Assembly (NCBI RefSeq): GCF_003344785.1
Contig: NZ_QPMK01000004.1
Coordinates: 62,001 to 126,000 of the forward strand
Direction: 5' to 3'
Length of the DNA: 64,000 bases
Source of the DNA: Thalassococcus profundi
GTDB lineage: Bacteria; Pseudomonadota; Alphaproteobacteria; Rhodobacterales; Rhodobacteraceae
Under the pieces are notes generated by a model. It searched no databases. It was not told the DNA's origin and saw only the letters and a program-made list of their open reading frames with translations. Positions 1 through 8,597 of this stretch are shown here, in pieces. How positions within the stretch are numbered: the stretch's first letter is position 1; every line of letters begins with the position of its first letter. Position numbers and translations under genes: made by a program.

Positions 1-768
1 CTCCATCACCAGGTGCGCCTCGCGCACGGTGGCGCCGCCCGGCACAGTGGTGCCGACTGCGGGGGCGACGGCGGGGTCGAGGAAATCGACGTCGAGCGAG
101 ACGTGCAGCGCGCCGCCCGCGCCGACCACGGTGTCGAGGAAGGCGTCCAGCGGCTTGGCGATGCCGTGTTCGTCGATGTCGCGCATGTCGTGGCGGCGGA
201 TGTTGCTGGCTTCGAGCATCTGACGCTCCGGCTCGTCGACCGAGCGCAGGCCGATGATGCAGACCTGGTCCTCGGGCACCGGGTGCGGCACTGGCGGGAA
301 GCCGTCGAAGCCCATGCGCCCGGTGAGATAGGCCAGCGGCGTGCCGTGCAGATTGCCCGAGGTGGTGGTCTCGCAGGTGTGGAAATCCGAATGTGCATCG
401 AGCCAGAGCACGAATTGCGGCCGGCCCTGCGCGGCGGCTTGGGCGGCGGCGCCGTGCACCGTGCCGAGGCTGAGGCTGTGGTCGCCGCCTAGGAAGATCG
501 GCAGGCCCTGCGCCATGGCAGCCTGCGCCGCGCGGCTCAGGGCCTGCGTCCAGCCGATCGTTTCGGCGAGGTTGTTGAGCCCGTCGCGGGGCGCGATCTC
601 GACCGCATCGGCGGCGACGTTGCCGAGGTCGGTCACGTCGTGGCCAAGGTCGCGCAGGGCGCCGGGCAGGCGGGCGGTGCGATAGGCGTCGGGGCCCATG
701 AGGCAGCCCTGGCGGGCCTTGCCGCTGTCCACTGGTGCGCCGACAAGCAGGATGGTCTGGTTGGTCAT
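1..768 (-). CDS. rocF: Arginase (ureohydrolase family), 3' end cut by window edge
   Basis: Hydrolyses L-arginine to ornithine and urea in the cytoplasm. The reverse-strand translation begins MTNQTILLVGAPVDSG and contains the ureohydrolase metal motifs in order: GGDHS, then LDAHSDFHT, then SLDVDFLDP. These supply the Asp and His ligands of the binuclear manganese centre. 256 codons are present and no stop is reached, so the last part of the protein (families are about 300-310 aa) lies outside the window. The ATG at 768 is preceded by AGGGACC at good spacing. It is divergent from an Lrp/AsnC-type regulator starting at 877, and this pairing suggests amino-acid-responsive control of arginine catabolism. 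Agmatinase or a related ureohydrolase is possible, but the N-terminal sequence reads as arginase. Confidence 0.88.
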   Translation of the reverse strand, partial: MTNQTILLVGAPVDSGKARQGCLMGPDAYRTARLPGALRDLGHDVTDLGNVAADAVEIAPRDGLNNLAETIGWTQALSRAAQAAMAQGLPIFLGGDHSLSLGTVHGAAAQAAAQGRPQFVLWLDAHSDFHTCETTTSGNLHGTPLAYLTGRMGFDGFPPVPHPVPEDQVCIIGLRSVDEPERQMLEASNIRRHDMRDIDEHGIAKPLDAFLDTVVGAGGALHVSLDVDFLDPAVAPAVGTTVPGGATVREAHLVME

Positions 769-876
769 GTGCTGGTCCCTCGATCTCGTGTTGCCCGGAG
801 TATTGCGCAAATCGGGCTGGATTCCACCGGCCAATTTGCACAGATTGTACAGGATATGATCAAACCGGAGGTGAGG

Positions 877-1317
877 ATGGCCAAATTGGACGACATGGAC
901 CAACGGCTGATCTCGGCCCTGCGGCACGATGCGCGGACGTCCCTTTCGGACCTTGCCAGCCTTCTGGGCCTGTCGCGCACAACGGTGCGGGCAAGGATCG
1001 AGCGGCTGCGGGCGTCCGGAGAGATCCTCGGGTTCTCGGTCGTGTTGCGCGGCGATGCGGCGCGCGACCCGGTGCGGGCGCTGACGATGATCGGGATCGA
1101 GGGGCGCGGCACCGACCGCATCCTGCGCACCCTGAACGGGCTGCCGGAGGTGCGGGCGCTGCATTCCACCAATGGCCGCTGGGACGTGATCGCGGAACTG
1201 GGCGCGCCGACCCTGGAAGCGCTGGACGCGGTACTGGCGCGCATCCGGCGCATGGACGGGGTGGCCAACAGCGAAACCTCGCTGCTGTTGAGCACGCGGA
1301 AATCAGCGCGCGGGTGA
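877..1317 (+). CDS. Lrp/AsnC family transcriptional regulator
   Basis: A 146-aa DNA-binding regulator. The N-terminal helix-turn-helix (about residues 5-60, including LSDLASLLGLSRTTVRARIERL) is followed by an AsnC ligand-binding (RAM) domain (about 65-140), the usual two-domain layout and length. Start ATG 877 was chosen because GGAGGTGAGG sits directly upstream; an in-frame ATG at 856 lacks a clear Shine-Dalgarno sequence. The gene is divergent from the arginase gene with about 108 bp between starts. By family precedent it probably senses arginine, ornithine or a related amino acid and controls the arginase gene; that target is inferred from position only. Confidence 0.9.
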   Translation: MAKLDDMDQRLISALRHDARTSLSDLASLLGLSRTTVRARIERLRASGEILGFSVVLRGDAARDPVRALTMIGIEGRGTDRILRTLNGLPEVRALHSTNGRWDVIAELGAPTLEALDAVLARIRRMDGVANSETSLLLSTRKSARG

Positions 1318-1321
1318 GGGA

Positions 1322-1777
1322 TCAGCGCCGCGCCGCCAGCACCCAGACCACGGCCAGCGCGAGAGACAGCACCGCGTTCCAGCCCGCCATCGAGAGGCCC
1401 AGCATCTGCCAGGCGATCTCGTCGCAGCGGATCAGCGGCGCGCCCATGATCTGATCGAGCAGCGCATCCGTCGACAGCCCGTCTATGGCACCGGAGGTGC
1501 AGGTCGTGGGGCCTTCCCACCAGCCTTGCTCGACACCCACATGATAGGCGCCGACTCCGGCGGTGCTCAGCGCCGCGAGCGCGCCCAGCCAGGGGAGGAA
1601 CCGCAGGCCGGTGACCAGAGCGGCGACGCCGATCACGATGGCCGCAACATGCGGGTAGCGCTGCCAGTAGCAGAGCTTGCAGGGCGGCAGTTCGCCCAGG
1701 TACTGGAAGCCGAGCGCGCCCAGCATCAGCGCGGCGGAGCCGAGGGTGGCGATCAGGATCAGGGTGTTGCGGGTCAT
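1322..1777 (-). CDS. dsbB: Disulfide bond formation protein B
   Basis: A 151-aa inner-membrane quinone reductase of the DsbB family, which reoxidises periplasmic DsbA. Four hydrophobic segments are apparent. The first redox pair is C33-x-x-C36 in PPCKLC, and the second pair is C93 (TTCTSG) and C118 (IRCDE). The ATG overlaps the stop of the upstream gene as ATGA at 1774-1777, so the two minus-strand genes are translationally coupled. It ends only 4 bp past the end of the convergent Lrp-type gene. Confidence 0.9.
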   Translation of the reverse strand: MTRNTLILIATLGSAALMLGALGFQYLGELPPCKLCYWQRYPHVAAIVIGVAALVTGLRFLPWLGALAALSTAGVGAYHVGVEQGWWEGPTTCTSGAIDGLSTDALLDQIMGAPLIRCDEIAWQMLGLSMAGWNAVLSLALAVVWVLAARR

Positions 1778-2352
1778 AGGTAGCGCACCAGGACAAAGCC
1801 GCCGATCAGCAGCAGGACGAAGACGGTGAAGACAAGGCCCAGCCGCCGTTCGATGAAGTCGCGGATCGGGGCGCCGAAGACGCGCAGCAGCCCCGCGACG
1901 ATGAAGAACCGCAGCGCCCGGGCGAGGATCGAGGTGGCGACGAAGGTGCCCAGCGGCATGGCGGTCCAGCCCGACATGATCGTGATGACCTTGTAGGGGA
2001 AGGGCGTGATGCCTGCCGTCAGAACCGCCCAGAAGCCCAGGTCGTTGAAGCGGATGTTGAATTCGGCCATGGCATCGCCCTTGCCAAGTGCGTCGAGAAT
2101 CGGCTGGCCGATCTGGTCGTAGAAGAAATAGCCGATGCCGTAGCCCAGTACGCCGCCCAGGACCGAGGCGGCGGTCGCCACCAGCGCGATCAGCCAGGCT
2201 CGGCGGGGCCGGGCCAGGATCATCGGGATCATCAGCACATCGGGCGGGATAGGAAAGACCGAGCTTTCGATAAAGGCCACCGCCGCAAGCACCCAGAGCG
2301 CCTGCGGATGTTCGGCCTTGGCCAGGGTCCAGGAGTAAAGATCGCGCAGCAT
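1774..2352 (-). CDS. YqaA-type SNARE-associated (DedA-like) membrane protein
   Basis: A polytopic inner-membrane protein of about 192 aa, related to the DedA/VTT superfamily (YqaA branch). It shows FIESSVFPIPPDVLM, the typical amphipathic 'E-x(n)-P-P' re-entrant motif, then a glycine-rich membrane segment, and NDLGFWAVLTAGITPFPYK, which matches the second conserved VTT motif. The start at 2352 is preferred because GAGGCGG lies just upstream; a GTG start at 2391 would add 13 residues but has no Shine-Dalgarno sequence. It is coupled to dsbB by an ATGA overlap. DedA-like proteins are linked to lipid scrambling and membrane-potential maintenance; the exact role here is unknown. Confidence 0.85.
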   Translation of the reverse strand: MLRDLYSWTLAKAEHPQALWVLAAVAFIESSVFPIPPDVLMIPMILARPRRAWLIALVATAASVLGGVLGYGIGYFFYDQIGQPILDALGKGDAMAEFNIRFNDLGFWAVLTAGITPFPYKVITIMSGWTAMPLGTFVATSILARALRFFIVAGLLRVFGAPIRDFIERRLGLVFTVFVLLLIGGFVLVRYL

Positions 2353-2548
2353 ATCCGCCTCGGTCGGTTTGCGGGCAGAGACCATGGGCACCGGGCAAGG
2401 TCAAGCGCGCGGCGCTGACGGGGTGCGCACGTTCGCGTGGCCGGGGCCGTGGATGGAGGCGGGGCGCGGGCTGCGGTGCCATGCCCCCTGTCTTTTCCCG
2501 CGCGGATTGCGTAACGAGGCGCGCAACGAATGCGACGGCGGGGACGGC

Positions 2549-3133
2549 ATGGCACTGGCAAGGCGCGCAAGGCAGCGTGTGGGGCGCGGGATCGAGGCTT
2601 TGGCCGCAGGGCTCGCTGTGCTGGGAGGCCTCGTGCTCTGCGCAATGGCAGTGATGACGATGGTGTCGATCACGGGCCGGGCGCTGGTGGGCTTCGGCCT
2701 TGGCCCGGTGCGCGGCGATTACGAACTGGTGGCCAACGGCTGCGCGCTTGCGGTCTTTGCCTTTTTGCCATTGTGCCAGCTGAAACGTGGGCATGTGACG
2801 GTCGACATCCTGATCGCGCGGTTTTCGGCGCGCGCGCAGGCGGTCTTCGGCCTTATCGGCGATGCGCTTGTGGCGCTGGCGGCGATCGTCATCACCCGGC
2901 AGCTGTGGTTCGCCTTCGGAGAGAAGTTCCCCTATGGCTCCGACGCGTTTCGCACGGCGCTTGGCATGGGCTACAAGCCGTTCTTTGCCGAAACCACCTA
3001 TGAACTGCAGATTCCGGTCTGGATTCCCTATGGCGCGGCGCTGGTCGGTGCGGGGACTTTCGTCATCGTCAGCCTCTATTGCGTCTGGCGCGCGGCAGAC
3101 TGGGTGGTCGCGGGTCAGGAGGGGACGCCATGA
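2549..3133 (+). CDS. dctQ: TRAP transporter small permease (DctQ-like)
   Basis: A 194-aa small membrane subunit of a tripartite ATP-independent periplasmic transporter. Four hydrophobic helices are visible, with the DctQ-type segment GDYELVANGCALAVFAFLP followed by KRGHVTVDIL, characteristic of the family. The ATG at 2549 follows GGCGGGGAC and fits the family length; longer in-frame extensions upstream look like non-coding GC-rich sequence. It overlaps dctM by ATGA (3130-3133), so the two are coupled. No DctP solute-binding protein gene lies next to the pair. Confidence 0.88.
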   Translation: MALARRARQRVGRGIEALAAGLAVLGGLVLCAMAVMTMVSITGRALVGFGLGPVRGDYELVANGCALAVFAFLPLCQLKRGHVTVDILIARFSARAQAVFGLIGDALVALAAIVITRQLWFAFGEKFPYGSDAFRTALGMGYKPFFAETTYELQIPVWIPYGAALVGAGTFVIVSLYCVWRAADWVVAGQEGTP

Positions 3134-4482
3134 CCGGGCTCGCGCTGGCGCTCAGCGCCTTTGCCCTGATGCTTGTCGCGATCTTCCTGCGTGTGCCGGT
3201 GGCGCTGGCCATGGGGCTGACAGGTTTTTTCGGCTCGTGGTACGTGCTGGGCACCGCCGCCGCACCCCTGGCGCAGATGAAGATGCTGGCCTACGAGACG
3301 TTTTCCAACCAGGGCCTGTCGATCATCCCGCTGTTTCTGCTGATGGGGCAGTTCGCCACCCGCACCGGCATGTCCGGGGCGCTTTTCAAGGCGGCGAGCG
3401 ACTGGCTGGGCCACCGCAAGGGCGGCATCGCCATGGCCAGCGTCGGCGCCTGCGCAGGGTTCGGAGCGATCTGCGGGTCGAGCCTCGCCACTGCCAGCAC
3501 CATGGGGCAGGTGGCCTTGCCCGAGATGCGCAAGCGCGGCTATTCCGACAGTCTCTCGACCGGGGTTCTGGCCGCGGGCGGCACGCTGGGCATTCTGATC
3601 CCGCCGTCGATCATCCTGGTGATCTACGCGATCATGGCCGAGCAGAACATCGTCAAGATGTTCATGGCGGCGCTCATACCGGGGCTCTTGGCGGCCCTGG
3701 GATACATCCTCACCGTGGCGGTCTACGTGCGCCTGCGCCCCGACGCGGCGGACACCGCCGAGCGGGTGCCGATGCGCGCGCGGATAAGGACGCTGGCCGC
3801 CACCTGGCCGGTGATCGTGATCTTCGGCCTGACCATGGGCGGCATCGTCGGCGACTGGAACTGGGCGCGGCCCGGGCCGCAGGCGCTCTTCACCCCGAAC
3901 GAGGCGGCGGCCTTCGGCGCTTTCGCCACCGGGCTTTACGGCGTTCTGACCCGGCGGCTCACTTGGCGCGGCTTCGTGGACGCGATCCTCGAGACCGCCA
4001 AGGCCACCGGCATGATCTTCTTCATCCTGCTGGGAGCCGAGGTGCTCAAGGGGTTTCTCGCCGTCACCCGCGCGCCCGACATCCTGGCGGATTGGGTTGC
4101 GACGCAGGGCTTTGCGCCGCTTGCGGTGCTGGTCACGCTGCTGCTGGCCTATCTGCTCTTCGGCTGCGTGATGGACAGCCTCTCGATGATCCTGCTGACG
4201 ATCCCGATCTTCCTGCCGGTGATCGAAGTGCTGGACTTCGGCCTGAGCGCCGAGGACACGGCGATCTGGTTCGGGGTGCTGGCGCTGATCGTGGTCGAGG
4301 TGGGGCTGATCACGCCGCCGGTGGGGATGAACCTGTTCATCATCAACGGCGTCGCCCGCGACATCCCGATCGCGCGCACCTATGCCGGCGTGGCACCCTT
4401 CGTGCTGTCGGACCTGATCCGCGTGGCGATCCTGGTCGCGGCGCCGTCGATCACCCTGTGGCTGGTGCACGCGGCGTTCTAA
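3130..4482 (+). CDS. dctM: TRAP transporter large permease (DctM-like)
   Basis: A 450-aa large permease subunit with about 12 membrane segments, which carries sodium-coupled transport of a solute (usually an organic acid) delivered by a periplasmic binding protein. Typical DctM stretches are present: IPLFLLMGQFATRTGMS, GICGSSLATASTMG-type glycine-rich segment, GGTLGILIPPSIILVIY and LITPPVGMNLFIINGV. The length is slightly above the usual 425-430 aa. The start overlaps the dctQ stop. The substrate cannot be inferred because no DctP gene is adjacent. Confidence 0.92.
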   Translation: MTGLALALSAFALMLVAIFLRVPVALAMGLTGFFGSWYVLGTAAAPLAQMKMLAYETFSNQGLSIIPLFLLMGQFATRTGMSGALFKAASDWLGHRKGGIAMASVGACAGFGAICGSSLATASTMGQVALPEMRKRGYSDSLSTGVLAAGGTLGILIPPSIILVIYAIMAEQNIVKMFMAALIPGLLAALGYILTVAVYVRLRPDAADTAERVPMRARIRTLAATWPVIVIFGLTMGGIVGDWNWARPGPQALFTPNEAAAFGAFATGLYGVLTRRLTWRGFVDAILETAKATGMIFFILLGAEVLKGFLAVTRAPDILADWVATQGFAPLAVLVTLLLAYLLFGCVMDSLSMILLTIPIFLPVIEVLDFGLSAEDTAIWFGVLALIVVEVGLITPPVGMNLFIINGVARDIPIARTYAGVAPFVLSDLIRVAILVAAPSITLWLVHAAF

Positions 4483-4547
4483 ATCCGCGGGTTTCGCGCA
4501 TCGACCCACTGGACGCGGTCGCGGCGGGAAGCTAAGGACAGGGCAGT

Positions 4548-4633
4548 GCCCAAGTGGCGGAATGGTAGACGCAGGGGATTCAAAATCCCCCGGCTTAACG
4601 GCCTTGTCGGTTCGAGTCCGACCTTGGGTACCA
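4548..4633 (+). tRNA. tRNA-Leu (anticodon CAA)
   Basis: A cloverleaf can be folded by eye. The acceptor arm is GCCCAAG (4548-4554) against CTTGGGT (4623-4629), with one G-U pair. The anticodon stem is GGGGA/TCCCC around loop TTCAAAA, with CAA at 4581-4583, reading UUG. A long variable arm (class II tRNA) is consistent with leucine. GGTTCGAGTCC forms the T arm, and the 3' CCA is encoded at 4631-4633. It lies between the TRAP genes and the RTX/Hint gene. Confidence 0.95.
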
Positions 4634-5386
4634 CCGCCGAATGTCCGTGCAGCGCGGCCGCCGCGCTTACCCTGCCACGGGTGTGGCCGCAATGCGGCCG
4701 GAGAATGCGGCGGCTTTGCCCCGATTCTGCGGCATTTGATTCGCCTTTTCGCCAGGGCCCGTGGAGCGAAGCGCATCAGTCTTGCGGGAAATGCCGGATT
4801 GATGCTTTTCTCCGAACAAACCGCCTGCAATCGCGGCGCAAAGGTGGCGCTTTCGGGCCAGGTCGGGCCCGAGGTCGTGTCTGTTCACGGTTTTGAAACA
4901 GTTGCGGAGACGTCTCAGGGCGAAGTTCATGAAAAACAGCGTACTCACCGGAAGCGACGCCCTAAATATGGGCATTTTTCGAAACAATCAGACGTTTTCA
5001 ACGCTTTGAACGCGTCCAAATCATGACCCGACAAGTCAGGTCCAGCCCATTTATGACCAATTTTCTGACATTTTCTCCTTTGTGTTGGGGGAATGCCAAA
5101 GTATTAAAGTCTCAAGCCCGACTGGGGGGTGAAGACTGCTGGCCACGGGGGCGGCCGCTGAACTGTCAAGCATCCGCGAGGATGTGAAGGGACGCGAGAT
5201 CGGGACTCCGATCGGCCGCCAGAAGGCGATCTTCGCCTGCGTATGACGCGGGCATGGATAAGCGATCCTTTCGCACACTTGCAGGCATGACGAGCAACGA
5301 GAAACGGGCAGTGCGACGTGCATTGTCTCCGCGCCAGTGCGGTTGGGGGCGATGCCCCGTTAGAAAGTGATAGAGGGTCGAATACC
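4634..5386. other. 753-bp intergenic region between tRNA-Leu and the RTX/Hint gene
   Basis: No convincing gene was found. Overlapping reading frames here are short, lack Shine-Dalgarno sequences and resemble nothing. A GGCCGC-AAT-GCGGCC hairpin lies at 4685-4699 without a T-tract. From about 4925 to 5110 the sequence becomes clearly more AT-rich than its surroundings, consistent with a promoter or leader for the gene at 5387. A tiny ATG frame of 26 codons begins at 4929 but has no supporting feature. No copy of the tRNA 3' end was seen nearby, so an integrated element is not supported. Confidence 0.5.
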
Positions 5387-8341
5387 ATGGCTGACTTGAT
5401 TTTGGACTGGGGTCTTCTGGGACCGTACAATTCGGCGCTGACAGCGGGTGCCACCGCCACCGTCGACACCGGCGGCGTGGCCGTCGACATCACCTTCACC
5501 CAGGCCGATCCGGGTGCCGAGGCCTTTACCTTCTCGACCGACGGCTATGTCGGCCCGGGCGAGCCGTTCGATCCGAATTCCCACCTCAAGCTGTTCGGCG
5601 ACGGCGGTGACGATCTCGATGCCGTGAACCCGACGTCGATGACGGTGCTGAACTTCCGGTCGTCCGACGACGCCTATACCGACAATATCCAGAACGTGTC
5701 CTTCCGGCTGAACGACGTGGACGCGGGCATGGGCGAAGACCTCGCGGGTCCGGTCGACACCTTCGACGGTCTGCGTTGGGAAGACGACCTGATCGTCCGT
5801 GCCTTCGACGCCGACGGCAACGAAGTGCCGGTGTCGCTGACCTCTTCCGGTACCGCGACCGTCTCCGGCCAGACCACGAACGGCGAAACCGAAACCGATT
5901 TCGACGAAGCCGAAGGCTCTGTCCTGGTCAACATCGCGGGCCCCGTGTCGCGCATCGAGATCGGCTATGGCGACGGCGGCAACTCCGAACAGGCGGTGCT
6001 GGTATCGGACATGCATTTCTCGACCGTGGATGTGGATGACGAGAACGAAGCCCCCGATGCGGTCGACGACACTTTCTCGACCACCGGCGATCCGGTCATC
6101 TGCGACTTGCTGACCAACGACACCGATCCCGACGGCGACTCGCTGACCATCACCTCGGTGAGTACCCCGACCAACGGAAGCGTCACCGACAACGGCGACG
6201 GCACGGTGACCTACACCCCGAACACCGACTACACCGGCACCGACACCTTCACCTACACCGTCGATGACGGCAACGGCGGCACCGACACGGCGACCGTGAC
6301 CATCAACGTGGGCGACGGCAACCGGCCGCCGGAAGCCGTGGACGATACCGCGACCTCGACCGGTGGCACCGTCGTGATCGACGTGCTGGGCAACGACACC
6401 GATCCCGACGCCGACCCGCTGACCATCACCGAGCTGGGCGACTCCGCCGGCGGCGACGCGGTGCTCAACGAAGACGGCACCGTCAGCTACACCCCCGATG
6501 ACGGGTTCACCGGCGAAGACACTTTCACCTACACGGTGTCCGACGGAAATGGCGGCACCGACACCGCGACCGTGACCGTGACGGTCGACACGCCTCCGCC
6601 GCCTCCGCCCGCCGACGAGCCGCGAATCGACACCGACGTCTTCCCGCTGCCGCCCGAGGACCAGGCATTCGATCCGCTCGACGGCCTGGACGAAGATCCC
6701 GATCCGCTCGACAACGTCGACGACTACACCGGCACCGCCGGCCCCGACACCTTCGACGGCGGCGACGACGCGGACACCATCGTGGGCGGCGCGGGCGACG
6801 ATACGCTTGAAGGCGGCATCGACGACGACGTCATCGACGGCGGCGGCGGCGACGACCTGATCACCGACGAACAGGGGTCCGACAGCATTCGCGGCGGTCA
6901 GGGCAACGACACGATCGTGGCCGGCGTCGACACCTTCTCGGATTACGAAGGCGACGATCCGAACTTCCCGCTGACCTTCGGCGGCACCACCTTCCTGAGC
7001 GATCCGAACCCGACCGACGGCATGGATACCGTGTACGGCGAACTGGGCGACGACTCGATCTCGACCGGCGACGACGCCGACTACATCGAAGGCGGCGCAG
7101 GCAACGACACGCTGGACGGCGGCATCGACGACGACACGATCCGCGGCAACAACGACGATGACAGCATCCTCGGCGGCCACGGGTCCGACTCGCTCGATGG
7201 CGGTCAGGGTGACGACTATATCGACGGCTCGGCCCCGGCCGTCCTGGAATTGACCGACGATATCGACGTCAACACCGAGAACGACCGCGACAGCATCTTC
7301 GGCGGGCTCGGCAACGACACGCTGATCGGCGGCGACGACGACGACACCCTGCTGGGCGGGTCCGGCAACGACCTGCTCGACGGCGGCATCGACGAGGATC
7401 TGCTGTTCGGCGGTGACGACGACGACACGCTGATCGGCGGACAGGGTGGCGACACGCTGAACGGCGGTGCCGGTGTCGACAGCATCGACGGCGGAGCGGA
7501 TCGCGACGTGATCGTGGTCGACAGCGCAACCGATGGCGCCGGCGACGTGGCCGGTGGCGGCTCCGAGGGCGACGACTTCGACGTTCTGGACCTGAGCGGC
7601 GTGGGTGAACAAGGCATCGACTGGCGGCTGGTGAACGTGACGCTGGACGACGACGGCCCGGACCGCGAACCCAACGGCATCGACGGCACGGTCGAATTCC
7701 TGAGCGACGGTATGGTCACCGGCACGATGGATTTCACCAACATCGAACAGGTGGTGCCGTGCTTTACGCCGGGAACCCTGATCGCCACGCCGCAGGGCGA
7801 GCGTCTGGTCGAAGACCTGCGCGAAGGCGATCGGATCATCACCCGTGACAACGGCATCCAGGAGATCCGCTGGGTCGGCCGCAAGGACCTGACCGGGCAC
7901 CAGCTCTCCCGCCAGCCGCACATGCGCCCGATCCTGATCCAGAAGGGTAGCCTGGGCAACGGCCTGCCGGAGCACGATCTGCTGGTGTCGCCGAACCACC
8001 GGGTGCTGGTCAACAACGACAAGACCGCGCTCTACTTCGAGGAAAGCGAGGTTCTGGCCGCGGCCAAGCACCTCATCGGCCTTGACGGTGTGGACGAAGT
8101 GGGAACGCTGGGGGTGAGCTACATCCACTTCATGTTCGACCAGCACGAGGTCGTGCTGTCGAACGGGGCCTGGACCGAAAGCTTCCAGCCCGGCGACTAT
8201 AGCCTGAACGGGATCGGCAATGCGCAACGCAACGAGATCCTCGAACTCTTCCCCGAGCTCGAGCATGCGGAAGGCATCAAGTCCTACCAGGCCGCGCGCC
8301 GGTCGCTCAAGAAGCACGAAGCACAGCTTCTGACCAAGTAA
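5387..8341 (+). CDS. Secreted RTX-repeat protein with cadherin-like modules and C-terminal Hint domain
   Basis: A 984-aa acidic protein without an N-terminal signal peptide. In order: an N-terminal beta-rich domain (about 1-225); two cadherin-like/VCBS modules around residues 225-405, each opening with an EAxDD motif and containing NDTDPD; a proline linker; calcium-binding RTX nonapeptides (GGxGxDxL type, about 445-715); and a Hint (Hedgehog/intein-type) domain starting at C792 (CFTPGTLIATPQG) and including GDRIITRDNG and SPNHRVLV, with about 50 further residues. RTX proteins are exported by type I secretion and fold on binding calcium. Hint domains in such proteins may self-cleave, but no intein-type C-terminal extein junction is seen. 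ATG 5387 has GAGGG upstream. No type I secretion genes are in the window. The role, probably extracellular or surface, is unknown. Confidence 0.85.
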   Translation: MADLILDWGLLGPYNSALTAGATATVDTGGVAVDITFTQADPGAEAFTFSTDGYVGPGEPFDPNSHLKLFGDGGDDLDAVNPTSMTVLNFRSSDDAYTDNIQNVSFRLNDVDAGMGEDLAGPVDTFDGLRWEDDLIVRAFDADGNEVPVSLTSSGTATVSGQTTNGETETDFDEAEGSVLVNIAGPVSRIEIGYGDGGNSEQAVLVSDMHFSTVDVDDENEAPDAVDDTFSTTGDPVICDLLTNDTDPDGDSLTITSVSTPTNGSVTDNGDGTVTYTPNTDYTGTDTFTYTVDDGNGGTDTATVTINVGDGNRPPEAVDDTATSTGGTVVIDVLGNDTDPDADPLTITELGDSAGGDAVLNEDGTVSYTPDDGFTGEDTFTYTVSDGNGGTDTATVTVTVDTPPPPPPADEPRIDTDVFPLPPEDQAFDPLDGLDEDPDPLDNVDDYTGTAGPDTFDGGDDADTIVGGAGDDTLEGGIDDDVIDGGGGDDLITDEQGSDSIRGGQGNDTIVAGVDTFSDYEGDDPNFPLTFGGTTFLSDPNPTDGMDTVYGELGDDSISTGDDADYIEGGAGNDTLDGGIDDDTIRGNNDDDSILGGHGSDSLDGGQGDDYIDGSAPAVLELTDDIDVNTENDRDSIFGGLGNDTLIGGDDDDTLLGGSGNDLLDGGIDEDLLFGGDDDDTLIGGQGGDTLNGGAGVDSIDGGADRDVIVVDSATDGAGDVAGGGSEGDDFDVLDLSGVGEQGIDWRLVNVTLDDDGPDREPNGIDGTVEFLSDGMVTGTMDFTNIEQVVPCFTPGTLIATPQGERLVEDLREGDRIITRDNGIQEIRWVGRKDLTGHQLSRQPHMRPILIQKGSLGNGLPEHDLLVSPNHRVLVNNDKTALYFEESEVLAAAKHLIGLDGVDEVGTLGVSYIHFMFDQHEVVLSNGAWTESFQPGDYSLNGIGNAQRNEILELFPELEHAEGIKSYQAARRSLKKHEAQLLTK

Positions 8342-8353
8342 CCGAGGCCGATC

Positions 8354-8398
8354 GGACAGCTATATGCAGCTGTCCCGGCCCGGACCCTTGGCCGGGAC
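8354..8398 (+). other. Two consecutive hairpins in the 3' UTR of the RTX/Hint gene
   Basis: GGACAGCT (8354-8361) pairs with AGCTGTCC (8368-8375) around ATATGC. GTCCCGGCC (8372-8380) then pairs with GGCCGGGAC (8390-8398). The two overlap by four bases, so they may be alternatives. They precede a separate terminator. Confidence 0.6.
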
Positions 8399-8404
8399 GC
8401 AGAG

Positions 8405-8435
8405 AATGGAGCGGCTTCTGCCGCTCCATTTTTTT
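8405..8435 (+). terminator. Rho-independent terminator of the RTX/Hint gene
   Basis: A perfect 11-bp stem AATGGAGCGGC/GCCGCTCCATT (8405-8415 and 8420-8430) with loop TTCT is followed by TTTTT. It lies 64 bp after the stop codon. Confidence 0.9.
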
Positions 8436-8597
8436 GTGGCAGAACTTCGGAGTGTGCCAAGGCGCGGGTGCCATGGCATGTGTCGCCGGGTGTCAGGGCG
8501 GTCCCTCTTTGAAATTCGGGAGGGTCGGAGCCTGTTTGCCGGGCAACGGATGCCGGGAGTGGTCGGAGATCGTGTCGAGGCCGTGCCCGGGTCTGCC

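Noticed and set aside
3115-4830. Long minus-strand open frame under the TRAP genes and tRNA-Leu
   Set aside because: It runs antisense to well-supported genes and through the tRNA. The product is Arg/His/Gln-rich low-complexity sequence.
5360-8317. A 985-codon open frame antisense to the RTX/Hint gene
   Set aside because: GC-rich repetitive codons (Gly/Asp GGC and GAC) keep the opposite frame free of stops. The translation is Val/Ala/Arg-rich with no domains, while the plus-strand gene has clear motifs.
4548-8435. tRNA-Leu plus the following RTX/Hint gene considered as an integrated genomic island
   Set aside because: No integrase adjoins the tRNA, and no duplicate of the tRNA 3' end was found.
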